This document shows positions 23,509 to 35,028 of a stretch of 64,000 nt of DNA, in pieces. The stretch covers positions 6,269,501-6,333,500 of the forward strand of contig CM042042.1 in assembly GCA_023525975.1 (NCBI GenBank). The letters run 5' to 3'. Position numbers and translations under genes: made by a program. The stretch's first letter is position 1. Each line of letters starts with the position of its first letter. The notes under the pieces were generated by a model. It was not told the origin of the DNA. It searched no databases and worked only from the letters and a program-made list of their open reading frames with translations. This DNA is from Smallanthus sonchifolius (lineage: Eukaryota > Streptophyta > Magnoliopsida > Asterales > Asteraceae).

Positions 23509-23967
23509 CTATGAAGTACCACCATAGTAATCGGCGATACCAGAAGCCACCCATAACCGTTCATTAAACGAATCCCTCAAATCTTCAGCTACAACCGGCG
23601 TCCTACAAATCGGACAAGTTTTCCGATCATGGTCCATCCACCGGTCAATACAGCACCGGTGGAAAACATGTTTGCAGTTGGTCAACCCACGGATCTCATC
23701 GCCGGCACCAAACTCATACAAACACACCACGCAGATCTCCGGCGGGTCTTCGAGGTCGGAGAATTTAACGTCGGGAAGGAGCTCCCGGAGCAGGACGGCG
23801 GAGAACGACTGCGAGTGGACTAATTGGTGGTCGGATGGTGGATGGAATTGGAGGGCGGTGAAGCGGAGAATGGAGGAAATGAGGTTATGAATTAGGGTTA
23901 GAAGGGTTAAGATGTGGAGGATGAATTTGGGGAGGAAGAGATTTGTGTAAGAAATTGGGAAACCCAT
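23509..23967 (-). CDS. RING-H2 E3 ubiquitin ligase, BRH1/RHA type
   Basis: A single-exon 152-residue protein. The N-terminus MGFPISYTNLFLPKFILHIL is followed by a hydrophobic stretch to about residue 35, which could anchor the protein in a membrane. The RING-H2 domain (about residues 83-125) has ligands in CVVC, then C-K-H in NCKHVFH, then C and CPIC, that is C-C-C-H-H-C-C-C, which defines the RING-H2 class. These small intronless ligases pass ubiquitin from an E2 to target proteins. BRH1 in Arabidopsis is a brassinosteroid-responsive member with the same N-terminus style and similar length. The ATG at 23967 is the natural start. It stands alone on the minus strand; what it ubiquitinates cannot be told. 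Confidence 0.9.
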   Translation of the reverse strand: MGFPISYTNLFLPKFILHILTLLTLIHNLISSILRFTALQFHPPSDHQLVHSQSFSAVLLRELLPDVKFSDLEDPPEICVVCLYEFGAGDEIRGLTNCKHVFHRCCIDRWMDHDRKTCPICRTPVVAEDLRDSFNERLWVASGIADYYGGTS

Positions 23968-24111
23968 GATTGGTTTTTTTGGATGGGATTTTGAAAATGT
24001 TTGGTGGGGTGGATGAAATTGTGATGGGAAGTATAAGTATTCATGAAATGGGAATTTGGTGAGAATGGTGATGGTGGTTGGTGATGATGATGAAATTGCA
24101 GAAAGAATGGG

Positions 24112-24126
24112 TGATGTATAAATTAT
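24112..24126 (-). promoter_or_regulatory. Possible TATA box of the RING-H2 gene
   Basis: The minus strand reads TATAATTTATACATC about 150 bp before the ATG, a suitable distance for a short 5' UTR. The surrounding DNA is AT-rich, so chance occurrence is likely enough to keep confidence low. Confidence 0.3.
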
Positions 24127-24961
24127 ATTAATAACTAATTTTTTTAAGAAATGTAATTATTAAGTTAAGTATCTTTTATTTTGTAATGTGACAAGTTGGG
24201 TATCTAGTTAAAAGTTTAAAAATTCTAAAAAGGTAATTAGATCAATGGTCTGTGTAATATGCAATATGGTGTTTGGTTGTTTATTTTTAAAAATTACATG
24301 TTTGGTAATTTCTTATCAATTATTCAAGTCGATTATATTTCAATACCGTTATACATTATAATATAAGAAACAGGATAAGAAAAACTGAATCAGTTTTGAT
24401 ATTCTAAAAAAAATCCCAAAGCAGAGTAAGCCTAAATGGTAGAATTATGTTTCTAAGAGTGTTTTATCAATTCTGTTCCGATTACGTCTCTTAAAATAAG
24501 TTCATTATCAATTTTTATTTCACCTATCTTAAAAATTCATAGAATCTAAATTCCATCATTGCTAGATCTATAGGATTTTCTTTGATGGATAATGAGCCAA
24601 CCAAAATGGTATTTTTTTTAGAATTCGATATGGATGAATATAAATAACTGACAATTTCAAAATAACATGGGATAGACGCAATGGCCACAATAGCTGGATT
24701 TAATCAAATACAATTTGAAGGATTTTGTAGGTTCATTGATCAGGATTTGACATAACAACTTTCTAAGTTTCCAAAAATTCAAGATACAAATCAAGAAATT
24801 GACTTTGAATTATTTTTGGAAAGTGGTTGTTACTTTTATTGATCAGAAACATGTTATTTCTTTTCATATACTAATGTTATAAATTCGTTAAGTCAATGTG
24901 TAGTGGCGATACATACAAACTTATTCAAACACACACTATGAGTGATTATCTTGTTTTGATG

Positions 24962-25060
24962 CGGGGTTGGAGTCTAGTGGTAAGAGAAAAGTCTAATAAC
25001 CAAAAGGTTTTGGATTAAACCTTGTAAAAAAAAACTGAAGTTCAATCCTAACCTAAAAAG
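24962..25060 (+). repeat. tRNA-derived SINE head
   Basis: GGGGTTGGAGTCTAGTGGTAAG (split A-box TAGTGGTAAG) is followed by a CCAAAAGG motif and a B-box-like GGATTAAACC. The same head is recognisable on the minus strand at 56785-56880, which supports a shared SINE family. Confidence 0.5.
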
Positions 25061-25224
25061 AATCATGTATGTAATTTTATAACTTGTTGAGTAAATCAAT
25101 GATCTTAGTGTATTCCTCTACATAAATTACAACGCAAATAAGCCGTTTCATAATTCCAAAACTAGAAAACAAACAAATTAATCATAGAGAAAGTTACAAT
25201 GAATGAAAAGTGTTAATTACTATA

Positions 25225-25449
25225 GTGCTGACCGTTGGTCATTTGATGCAATTGTAGCATTAAAACTTCTCATAGTGAAGATCTTGGGTTTGAACCTGGG
25301 CCACTGCAAAAAAAAAGGTATGTGGCCAGGTTAGGGGGTTTACCCAGTTGGAGGTTTCTTCTGTGGTGGACTGCCCTGATGTTCTAGATGTTGCCACAGG
25401 AAAATTTAATTATCCTAAAATATCCAGGTCTTGCCGTTAAAAAAAAAGT
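25225..25449 (+). mobile_element. SINE
   Basis: It has a tRNA-like head with a clear B-box (GGGTTTGAACCTGGGCC), a unique body and a 3' end CTTGCCGTTAAAAAAAAA. The CGTTAAAAAA tail matches the two other SINEs near 31375 and 33206. A short TATAGT occurs on both sides as a possible target duplication, which is weak. Confidence 0.6.
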
Positions 25450-26195
25450 ATAGTTCATGTGGTTTGCGAAAAGTAATATGTCTGCATACTAAGAGTTTAA
25501 ACTTTAAAGTAACAAGTTCGAGTTTTATGCTTTCAGTTTTGCAACGAGTTTCAGTATTAAGTGCTAACTTTCGTTAACTTTTCTGTTAATTTGAGGTGAA
25601 ATGATCAAAATATCTACTTAGTACCCAAACATGTTACTTTTTACAAACTATATGGGGTATCTGTGTAATTAACTCCGAATCAAAATAACTTGACCAAACA
25701 CATTTTCTATACATGTATAGAAAAAAACAGGCTTGATTATTTACGTTATTGTCCATGGCCTTGTGATTTAAAGGATTTGCTAGTTAAAATTCTGAATTTA
25801 AAAGTAAAAGTTTATTGTTAAAAAAGAATATTAGTCATGTGATTGTTTCTTTAGCTAGATCCAGGCATTGACACATGTGTCCCTTTCGTCCCATTGTGTT
25901 CACTCAATTTTTATAACTGCCATTTGTTTTTCTGCTTGATCGTTTTCACATTGTGTTTTCCATTTTAGGAATAAGACAAATAAAATAAATCAAATTATTG
26001 GTTATTATATATACATAAAACCCGATGTTTTTTTGTTTTTAACTTGATTGGTTTTCCTAATAACTAACGAATGATTGGAAACTTCCACTTGTAGTATTTA
26101 TTATATTGTGAGAGACCATGTTTTTTATGACTTTGTACACTCCATTGGATTGGCTAGGTGTAAATTAATCACAATCATTTATTTGATATATTTTA

Positions 26196-27599
26196 GAGTA
26201 AATTACAAATTATGTCCTTTAACTATAATCAAAATTGTAGTTATTGTCCTTTGGCTTCAATAATTACACTGGACGTCCTTTTTTTGAAACCTTTGCACAC
26301 ATTTAGTCCTTTTCACTAACTCACATCCAAAAAAATAGTTAAGTCTGGTCATGTGCCCCTCATGTGAGGGGCATTTGTGTCTTTTTACAATCTTGTTGTC
26401 TAGACCTTCCTTACCCTTTCTCTCTCTCTATTCTCACTAGCTCTTTACTTTATCTCTGTCATCATTCCCTCCTATTTGGGACCAAGAGCATCGCCACAGG
26501 AACACACGAACACAACCGGTAGCCTTCAATCCCCTTCGTCAGCCAGTGACATTGCCTGAAATAAGCACACCCCCGCTGCATCATCGCCCAAAAACACCAA
26601 CCAACTAATCGGAAAAACTCTCTTTGATCTGCACATAATATACACAAAGGTCATTTTTTTTTTCACAAGCAAATGGTCTCCATTTCATTGTTCTCTCTTT
26701 GTTTAAAATCAAACAGTGCAAGGAACAAGGAATAAAAATTAGAAATTACAAAGAAATCATCAAATTGCTCGCAGTTGTTTCAGGGGGTGGCAAAATGCAT
26801 TCTTAATTGCATTCTTGTTTCTTATCTGAGCCTATTGTATCTTAAATCAATCATCTGGGATACTACCATTGAGTTGATTATGGCTTAAATCAATCACCAA
26901 CGAAGATACGACCGGAATCCATTAGAAGAACACGATCTCAGATCATGAAGTAAGCAAACTCTTGAGCAATATAAATATGAGCAGTGACATCAACCACCAC
27001 CACCTTCTCCGGCCGGCCGGCCGTAACAGAACACGAACATCACCATCGCCTGAAACCGCCTCGCCACCATCTACGAATCTAAAAAACGATCGTCACCATC
27101 ATCCCCACCACCATCATCTGAAAAAACGGCCTTGGCCACTTCCACCACCATCTCCGGATCTGAAAAACAGCACAGCCACAGCCACCACCACTACTCGTTT
27201 TTCTGGCCATATCTGAAAATTGCCCCTTGATTTAGCGAGTTACCCAAAAAAAAATGGTCCCCTGATTAAGCGATCATCTGGGTCACGGTGGTGATGTAAA
27301 GATTAGGGCTTGGAGGTCTAAAAGAAGAGAGAGATAGAGAAAACAGATATAGAGAGAGAGTAGATATATATATATATATATATTTTCTTTATTTAATTTG
27401 TTAATAAAAAATAGTGATGCATAGTTGATAAAATGACTAAATTACCCTTGGATTTAACAGCAAAAGATAACCCAGTTAGTAGAAATGACTAAATGTGTGC
27501 AAAGGTTTCAAAAAAAGGACGTCCAGTATAATTATTGAAGCCAAAGGACAATAACTGCAATTTTGATTATAGTTAAAAGACATAATTTGTAATTTACTC
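26196..27599. mobile_element. Non-autonomous MULE, 1.4 kb
   Basis: The terminal inverted repeats exceed 110 bp and begin GAGTAAATTACAAATTATGT on both ends, with one difference in the first 42 bp, so the insertion is young. A perfect 9 bp duplication TATATTTTA flanks it (26187-26195 and 27600-27608). The interior is GC-richer and includes a His/Pro-rich frame (26962-27216) and a minus-strand frame (26462-26647). Neither resembles a transposase. Captured host DNA, as in Pack-MULEs, is possible but I recognise no donor gene. Confidence 0.92.
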
Positions 27600-27732
27600 T
27601 ATATTTTATTTTAATAACTTTGTACATTACATTGGACCCACTCTCATTTGCTCAAAACATACCACATTTTGAAATTGGTCTTTAAAATAATAATAGTAGC
27701 CGATGCCCTTAAAATCCTTTTTTTTCCCTTAG

Positions 27733-27813
27733 CTACAAAAGGTAGACGTTGCAAGATATGTCGGGGAGGCCTCCGTTGATTGTGTACAAACAAAATACGA
27801 GTCCAAAGGCAAG
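27733..27813 (+). pseudogene. Orphan exon-like segment
   Basis: Eighty-one bases, 27 open codons (LQKVDVARYVGEASVDCVQT...), lie exactly between a strong acceptor (a T-rich tract ending CCCTTAG) and a perfect donor (AAG then GTAAGAA). No neighbouring exons of the same frame were found. It could be a relic or a stray exon of an unseen gene. I do not recognise the protein. Confidence 0.4.
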
Positions 27814-28658
27814 GTAAGAATAAGAAAGGGTTTAGCTAATGGAGATATTAACTCTTCCGAGAACCACTAACGCGTAACACTTTCCTGAAATACATGCTAA
27901 AGCAGTTCAACTTACATCGAAATATTTTCAACCGACTTGCACAACATCTAAAGTTGTGCTTTGAACACCTAGAAGAACTCCCTCATAACATTGAAGTATT
28001 GAACCCTTTTAGTGCACTTTAACTTTAACATAAGCAAACATATATCACACCAATTTACTTCCAAATACAAGGAAAACAATATAAGCGTATATATCTATAA
28101 CATTTACTTATATGTATTTTAACCAAAAGAACAATAAAAACTCACCTTAAACTAATTTCTTTTTATCAAACTATCAACTCTGGGTCACAAAAACTTGGTT
28201 ATTATCAAGTAAAATACTCCCATTGCGGCTTTGCGTACCATTTTTTTTTATCTGTTAACTTTTCTCCACCATAATAACATATTACATGTGATTATTTTAG
28301 CATAAAGCATCAATTCATAGCTATCAAGTACGATTACAATAAAGTGCCATAAGGCATTCCTTTTTATTTACCATGCACAATGATATGGGTAATACTCGAA
28401 CCAATCGACTGCTTTACTACTTTTGTTGCATAATCTTCCATGAAAACATCTAAACGAGCAACCATCCTCAAGGGCGTCTCTACAGTACAAATAAAATTGT
28501 TCGGGTTCACAACATTGACCACCATTAGTACTAAAGATTTACATAATTATACTAGATTTATAGCAATCAAGTAGTCCACTCATGACTCATGATCATACAA
28601 AATTACAAGACAAGAAAACCAAAACATTTTCCCTAATTTATGAACATGATAGAAAACA
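27814..28658. other. Intergenic stretch
   Basis: No gene or repeat boundary seen. It lies downstream of the minus-strand gene ending at 28659 and probably contains that gene's 3' UTR. Confidence 0.4.
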
Positions 28659-30343
28659 TCACCTCTCAGTTTCATCTGGGGTTGACCAGGTTTCCCATAG
28701 CGATAGAAGAACAATCGGTCCAAGAACAGGTGGACCCGGTGGCGGCTTACTGAAAGTAACTGGATCAACCCCTTCCTTCTTCATCTGTTCTTTCTTCTCA
28801 AAACCATCATCCTTTACCTTCTTTGGCGTCAAGGTGGCGACTGTGCATCATGTTTAAAGTTAAAATCGTTATAAAAATAAATGTTTGACACTTGACATAC
28901 AACATCAAAAGTTCAAAACTAAAAGTGATATTACCCCATGAAGTTTTCACAGGATAAATGCTATTGAGCTTATTCTTTGCCTGAAATAACGCAGCTATTA
29001 CACGCATATAGGTTGTGCTTCCTTGTTTCTTTGAAGAAATCTGCATCAAGCTAGCAATTTGCATATGTTAGAAGAAGCCAGATTAAAGACCAAGAAATCA
29101 TAATGTTTTGCTCAAATGAAACAACTGTTATACTTGTTTGTTACTTTGTTCATACCCTAAACTAAAAGAAGCAAAGCTTTTGAAACAACTAATTCAGCTT
29201 TCATACCAATCCTTTTAGAAACCATTTCATATAAACACACACACACACACACATCCTTCTTCGCATTTACTGCTAGAAATCGATAAACATAAATGAAATC
29301 GTAACCTTGCATTCAAACTACCAGACCGCGTAATCACCATGTCTTTGATGTACTATTTCTTGTGTCCTAAATGTTTATCCCAAATGATAAAAATGTATGC
29401 AAGAAAATAAGTTGTACGCTTCCACGCTATATCCTAACTAAGATCAACTCTTGCAATACCTAAGTCACTCGTCCATATCAATCTTCGCTATATCCTAACA
29501 AAGATCAACTCCTGCAAAACCTTAAACCACTCGTTCAGATCTATCTTTCACTATTTCTTGTGTCCTAATTGTTTATCCCAATACGATAAAAACTGTATGC
29601 GAGAAAATAAGTTGTAAGCTTCCACGCTATATCCTAACTAAGATCAACTCTTGAGATACCTTAAACCACTCGTCCAGATCGATCTTCACTATTTCCCTTT
29701 CGTTTCCCCCAACTTATTTACACAATAATCATGCTATTAACTAACTCATTTTACAAACCAGTTTGTTTCAGTGAAAGAGCTAGTTTCCTGAATGAATTAA
29801 CCACAATGACATAATTAACCAGGAAACAGTTATTTATCCACAATCTCTACTCAATTTCAGATGAAAACTTTAGGCTTGCCCTAAAATTAAGAAACTATTC
29901 ATCAAACCAGCTTCTTCTTCCTGATTAAAACAACTATGTTGAAAAGTGAATACCTAGATCATCAAATTCAATAGAATTCCTCAGATAATGAGTCGTATGA
30001 ATAAGAACATAGCATAGATCAAACGTACATTGAATTTTCAGTATAATCATATAACTGAACACAAAATATTCACGTGAAGATTGTAGATCGAAATTCGAAA
30101 TACTGAAACAAGGTTTATCTGATAAATACAGAGGAGAAGATTAAAATTCTTAACCTGTGATCGTTCGCCGGAGTTTTGAACGGAAACGGTGGGACTGCCG
30201 GAAGATGCAAAGAGAGGGATTAATGGCGGTTTCTGCTTAGCTAGCACGACAGTATTCGACGAAGTTCGTGAAGTTTCTGAAAGTGGGCTTATTGGGCCAT
30301 CATTGTGGGCTTTTAGTGAAGGACCATTGGGTTGATATGCCAA
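28659..30343 (-). CDS. Small gene of unknown function, start uncertain
   Basis: Three exons with good splice sites keep one frame: about 30343-30155, 29040-28935 and 28840-28659 (stop TGA at 28661-28659). The last two exons read ISSKKQGSTTYMRVIAALFQ through TSWVATLTPKK to a Pro-rich end (FSKPPPGPPVLGPIVLLSLW). Exon 1 is open in the same frame, but its first codon at 30343 is TTG, and it has no in-frame ATG. The first in-frame ATG is at 29007 in exon 2, giving an 84-residue protein with exon 1 as leader. Short upstream ATGs occur in exon 1 in another frame. I recognise no domain. The Pro-rich tail and short length resemble small conserved plant proteins, which is an impression only. Intron 1 holds a local duplication, and the 5' end carries several site II motifs. 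Confidence 0.6.
29352..29690. repeat. Local duplication in intron 1 of the unknown gene
   Basis: A segment starting ACTATTTCTTGTGTCCTAA and containing CTATATCCTAACTAAGATCA occurs at about 29352-29480 and again at 29550-29690. A third partial copy (CTATATCCTAACAAAGATCA) lies between at about 29488. The copies differ by small changes. Confidence 0.75.
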
Positions 30344-30384
30344 TCTGGGCCTAGTGTAGACTGCGCTTATGTGCCCATTGGGCT
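30284..30384. promoter_or_regulatory. Cluster of site II (TGGGCC/T) elements
   Basis: TGGGCT or TGGGCC occurs at 30284, 30293, 30306, 30346 and 30379, with an inverted copy at 30373. Such clusters are known near plant genes for ribosomal, mitochondrial and cell-cycle proteins, where TCP factors bind. Their place at the 5' end of the unknown gene supports a transcription start here and an initiation codon further in. Confidence 0.55.
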
Positions 30385-32484
30385 CTTATATTTTTTAAAA
30401 TATACACATCTATATAATAAGTTTCTTTCGTGTTACTGTTTATATTGTCGTCAGCGGTGGCGGGGTGGCTGGCGCGTCATTGTTCAGGTGGATTATCATT
30501 TCTCCGTCACAACCGCAACCTTCGACCATCACATACTGCCACCTGCGCCGCCACTTAACTCAAACAAGCAATAATCACACCACACTGACAAACTATTCAT
30601 AAACCTTTTCTGTTGTGACATAAATTTCACCGTCGTCTCAGACAACTGTAACTAAATTCTTTGACAAACTTTCTATATAATTAAAGCATATTATTTATAT
30701 CAAAATCATACCGTAACTATGACTAATCAGATAAAATTATATTTTCTGAAAAAACGAATACTTCATTCAGGCAATCTTCTATTTAATTTAAGTTTAAATT
30801 TTAAAGACGATTTTATATTTCAATATAAAATGTAAGGTTAAGGGGTTACCCCGTGAAAACACCTCCGTGGGTGGCGTGAAACACCACACCCACCTAGCGT
30901 GGACAACGACATGATAATGGACCTGTGGAGCTCACTCGTGGATGAAGATGCAGTTAGAGGAGAGAGTCGTCGGGTGGGGTGGGGGCCCATTCAACTGTAA
31001 CTTTTGTTTTATTTTAATTGTTTTTTTAACTACATAAATAACCATCATTTTTATAAAATCCCTGCACAACCAAACTACAATTATCTCTTCTCATCACATT
31101 TTTTTAGCAAAAATATTGACCCGAACCATCCCAATCAACCAAACAATCTCAACCAATCGAAAACCAATCCGTTTTAGATACCTCCGCCGCCTCCAATAGT
31201 TTTTTTATGTAATGTTTTTTTAGTTTTTATGTAATGTTTTAATATTTATTTAAGTTGTTGTGCCTAACCTAACCATAAGCAGATTTGAATTCCTTGGGGT
31301 TGTATGGGTAGACTGATGTACGAGCCTCCCCCGATAAGACGTGCCAGTTGATCCCACGCCGTTAAAAAAAAAACTAAAGCAGCAACTATTGTCGTCGAGG
31401 ATGTCTATTTATTGGTGGGTCCAACTATGTTTCCTTAAAGATTCTAATCTTATCCGGCAGTTGAAACTCTTTTTATTCATTTACACGTCACTCATAATTT
31501 ATCAATATAACACTTATTTAACTCTATGATTCAAACAACTCATAATAATAATAGATTATGCCTAGAAAAAAACCATTTCATTATTTGAAGGAGACACTTT
31601 TAGTAATGATAACTAACAAACTTATCCCTAAAATCATTTTAATAAATCTACTTGTGCACTTTAAAAGATTTTAGGCACATATTTGAAAACAGTTTAAACA
31701 TAAATTTAAAAGGGTATTGTCATTTCTTTGGTTTAAGTGAATTATTTGAAATAACTTACAACTAATAACCAACTTTTTAATCTGTTTTACTAAAGTTTTA
31801 TTTGTTGTTCCAAACATAAGTAATTTCCGGGTTATCTTATTGATGTGTCGGGTCAACTTTTTTTAGTTTTTATAATATAATAGAAAAAAACAAAATCAAT
31901 ATCATTAAAAGTGTAATTATCACTTGAAAAGGCAACATACAACTTGAAAATCAATATTATGAAAAATAAAATCAATAGCATTTGAAAAGCAACATTCAAC
32001 TTATATAACCAAAATCCAGTCAAAATTGAAACCCAACGCCGAAAGGGAATAATTAATACATCGAAACCCTACCTTATTTTTTATTGCAACCATGAAGTAT
32101 TGTTGAAATCGTCAAGATTAGGTTTTGGGAGCCTGAAAATTCGTTTTTTTTAGACGGACTTGAATTTGATCGGTCAGTGGATTTAGGTTTTTAGTCAAAT
32201 AATTAGTTGATGTGAACCTTTTTTTTTAATTCCATGTCATCAGCCATGAAATACTCCACATCAGCATTAAAAACTAAAAAAGAAAAATGTGACTTAACAC
32301 GTCATCAAATGTAACATGGAAATTTGGAAATTACGCAAGATTAGAACTAAAAATGAAACTCCAGTTACTTTAGAAAGACAAAAAAAGAGAGAGAAATAAT
32401 CGAAGTAGGCAAGTTAATAAAAATAAATTAACAAAATATGCATTTACTTTACATTTGTTTAAATAGATATTGACTTTTAAATGC
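30385..32484. other. Intergenic stretch with SINE end
   Basis: Apart from the SINE 3' part at 31255-31375, no gene is seen. The stretch 30835-30990 (GGGGTTACCCCGTG, ACACCACACCCACC) has a GC-rich composition unlike its flanks and may be a transposon scrap. Confidence 0.4.
31255..31375 (+). repeat. SINE 3' part
   Basis: It ends GATCCCACGCCGTTAAAAAAAA, with the CGTTAAAAA tail shared with the SINEs at 25225 and 32942. The tRNA-like head is not visible, so the copy is truncated or decayed. Confidence 0.45.
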
Positions 32485-32775
32485 GTGAACTATGGAGGTG
32501 CAGACTTATCGGAATGTGGGTTATGGAGGTGCCGGCTTGGCATGAACTTTTACATATTGTGGTCTATGGAGGTGCCGCTTTGACATTGACTTTTACATTA
32601 ATTTCAAGTTGGCTATGGAGGTGACGGATTATCAGAGTGAGCTATGGAGGTGACGACTTGGCATTGACTTTTACATTAGTTTCAAATTGGCTAGGGAGGG
32701 AATGGATTATTAGAGTGTGGCCTATGGAGGTGCCGACTTATCAGAGTGTGGGCTATGGAGATGTCGTCTATGCTT
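32485..32775 (+). repeat. Minisatellite with GGCTATGGAGGTG core
   Basis: Eight variants of the core CTATGGAGGTGCCG occur at irregular spacing of about 22-60 bp, linked by phrases such as GACTTATCAGAGTGTGG and TTGGCATTGACTTTTACATT. The units differ by point changes and insertions. The open frame running through part of it is a by-product of the repeat. Confidence 0.8.
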
Positions 32776-32941
32776 TTTATCCTCCTTTGATCGGTTGTTT
32801 TGGGTTGCCTATTTTAAAAGTCCATAAATTCAATGCCTATATTGTAAATTTTTTGGTCAACTTGTCTATTTTCATGATTTCTCATAAAAGATTGGGTGAC
32901 TTCAGTGAAACAAATAAAAAACTTGGTTACAATTATATGAA

Positions 32942-33206
32942 GTTGTCAATAAGCCCTAGAATAACTGGTTTGAGAGGTGACACCCCCATAGTTTTCCAAT
33001 GTGGATGTTTTAAGTTCCAGTCTCGCTTACTACAATATCCTTATGTGAGTCATGACTTTTACCACAGTGGGCCTTTGGTGGTGGGTTTTCCCATGAATGG
33101 TGGGTGAGCCGGGTCACCATCACCTTCTGTGTTCGCGGGCGTGAATGCCCTTTCGCCAACGGATTTACCCGCGTACCGGTTATAGCATTCGTTAGTCGTT
33201 AAAAAA
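32942..33206 (+). mobile_element. SINE with 13-bp target duplication
   Basis: It is flanked by perfect copies of ACAATTATATGAA (32929-32941 and 33207-33219). It starts GTTGTCAATAAGCCC and ends in CGTTAGTCGTTAAAAAA. A tRNA-like head has TGGTTTGAGAGGTG and a B-box-like AGTTCCAGTCTCGC. The exact duplication, A-rich end and 265 bp length identify an intact SINE insertion. Confidence 0.9.
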
Positions 33207-35028
33207 ACAATTATATGAATTTTTCCCAATTACTAATTTATCCACTTAATTTTTAGCCAAGAAAAATAATAATAACATTAGAATACAAGACATATTTTTA
33301 AACTATGAGTAGAGAGAAGAATGCGAGTCGTTTCTTTAAATCAACGGATGCAAATTAATTTACATTAAACTGATATTTAAATTAAAGTTTACAGAAATAT
33401 ATTATTATTCCTGAACATGAATTATTGGTAATAGAAAGCTTAACCTTTTCCTGATTGAACACCAAAAATCTTTTCTTGCACAAAGGAAGTGTCCCTTGAT
33501 GTAGCCCACACATAAGTGTTTGTTCGTTTAATTTCCCAAACGCCATCAATTTCTTTATTTCATTTTCCAAATTTATTACACCAGGAAATCAACTTCTTTT
33601 ACCTATATAAGTCCTTCGAGATATGAAATTATATATAGTTAACTCAAAACCTGATGATGATGATATACATGTGTATCAATTTTTCGATAATAAGTAGTCG
33701 GCGTTCACCCGCATTTTGCAGCGGGGATCGGTTTTGAACATCGAAATATAGATAAAAAAATACACGTCGAAAATCGCAAAAATAAGTCATGTTGTAAAAA
33801 TGCATGTGTTAAGAAAAATGAAAGCGAACATTAAAAAATCGTTTAACGAAAAGATAAAACCGTTTAAACCGTCTACCATCCGGATATAGCATTTAAAAAC
33901 TTAGTTTGTTATTATAATTAATTAAAACACTAAAGCATCTAAAAACGATTTAGGTAAATAATAAAAATAACTAGTTAAATAATAATAGAATAATAAATAA
34001 TTTAGGAATATAAATGAGCCAACCGAAGCTCAACTAAACTCTTTGACCCGACTCAGTTTTGAATAAAGTTTATATAGAAGCGTATGAAAAAAAAATCAAA
34101 TCAAAACAGTATACTCAGAATTTAAGAAAATATTAATTTTAATCGGTACAAAATCATACCATGCAAAGAGGTAACTGAATAGGGGATATCAAAGTCTTCA
34201 ATAGCAAAGCGAATAGTGGATGTGAAGTCAGTTGTATCGTTTATTAGTTGGCCGAGGTCAATTTGCATTCTCCTCATTTCATCATCAATTGAGCAAATCT
34301 TCTTCCATGCCCCGATATGTTTGATCTTGGAGAAAGTTAGGTAGTCGATCTTAAGTTATGATGGATTGTCGCCATGGCTTGGTATCAAAGCTTACTAGTT
34401 TCAATTTTGGCATTTAAAAAGTAATGCAAGATTTGATGTCCGAACAGAAGCAATGCCCAAACCACAATGTTCTTTGGAAGTCATGACCTAATACCAATTA
34501 GTTAATTAAAACAATGTAATCGATATTTATTTAAAACATTAATAGAGAATTTTAATTATTAGTTATTCTTAATGCAGCTAATAAAGGTTAAATTAGTTTA
34601 AGTCGCTAAAAGTATCTAAAGATCATTAGGTACTTTGTTAATCTGTTATAACTATTATGAATTTAAATAATTAAGGATTTGTATCATATTAAAATATATA
34701 AACCAAATATTATGTTTTTATGGCTAGCGAATTTTTGCAAAGTTTTATTGAAACAACACAATACTTTTATAAAACAGTGTATGAGTTTGATGATTAATAC
34801 AATTGGCGGTTAATTCCAGTAATCGATTACCGATAGTTAATCCTATTGTTGGCTAGCTTCTGTCACTGTGAACTTATTTAACGTACACTGATGATTGGGT
34901 ATTGTCCGTAAGAACTTGCTAATGATGGCCAGTCGTCAACACTAACACCACTTCCTACTAATCACATAGTTCCTATTGATTGCTGAGTGTTACTACTAAG
35001 CGCTCGGTTACTGTCGATCGCTCACTAC
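33207..35028. other. Intergenic stretch with LINE-like scrap
   Basis: No gene is seen apart from the coding scrap at 34165-34335. Near 33705 a GC-rich weak hairpin (CACCCGCATTTTGCAGCGGGGATC) resembles decayed Helitron ends in the right part of the window. Confidence 0.4.
34165..34335 (-). pseudogene. Retroelement-like coding scrap
   Basis: About 57 codons are open on the minus strand, with KIKHIGAWKKICSIDDEMRR and further acidic sequence. The pattern GxWxxI..SI resembles the region before the zinc-binding domain of plant L1-type reverse transcriptases. The match is by eye, there is no flanking domain, and a fragment of an ordinary gene is possible. Confidence 0.35.

Larger units (their letters stand above)
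24127..26186. other. Intergenic stretch with SINE fragments
   Basis: No gene seen apart from the two SINE-like units listed separately. The stretch 25450-25690 has a weak inverted repeat (ATAGTTCATGTGGTTTGCG against its counterpart near 25655) and may be an old MITE. Confidence 0.4.

Noticed and set aside
24962..25449. Possible true tRNA genes
   Set aside because: A- and B-box words are present, but no cloverleaf arms can be paired and bodies with A-rich tails follow, as in SINEs.
26962..27216. His/Pro-rich 84-codon frame
   Set aside because: It lies wholly inside the MULE, is low-complexity and lacks conserved motifs.
32637..33107. A 156-codon plus-strand frame
   Set aside because: Its first third is the minisatellite and its last third is the SINE with exact target duplication. 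It has no protein character of its own.
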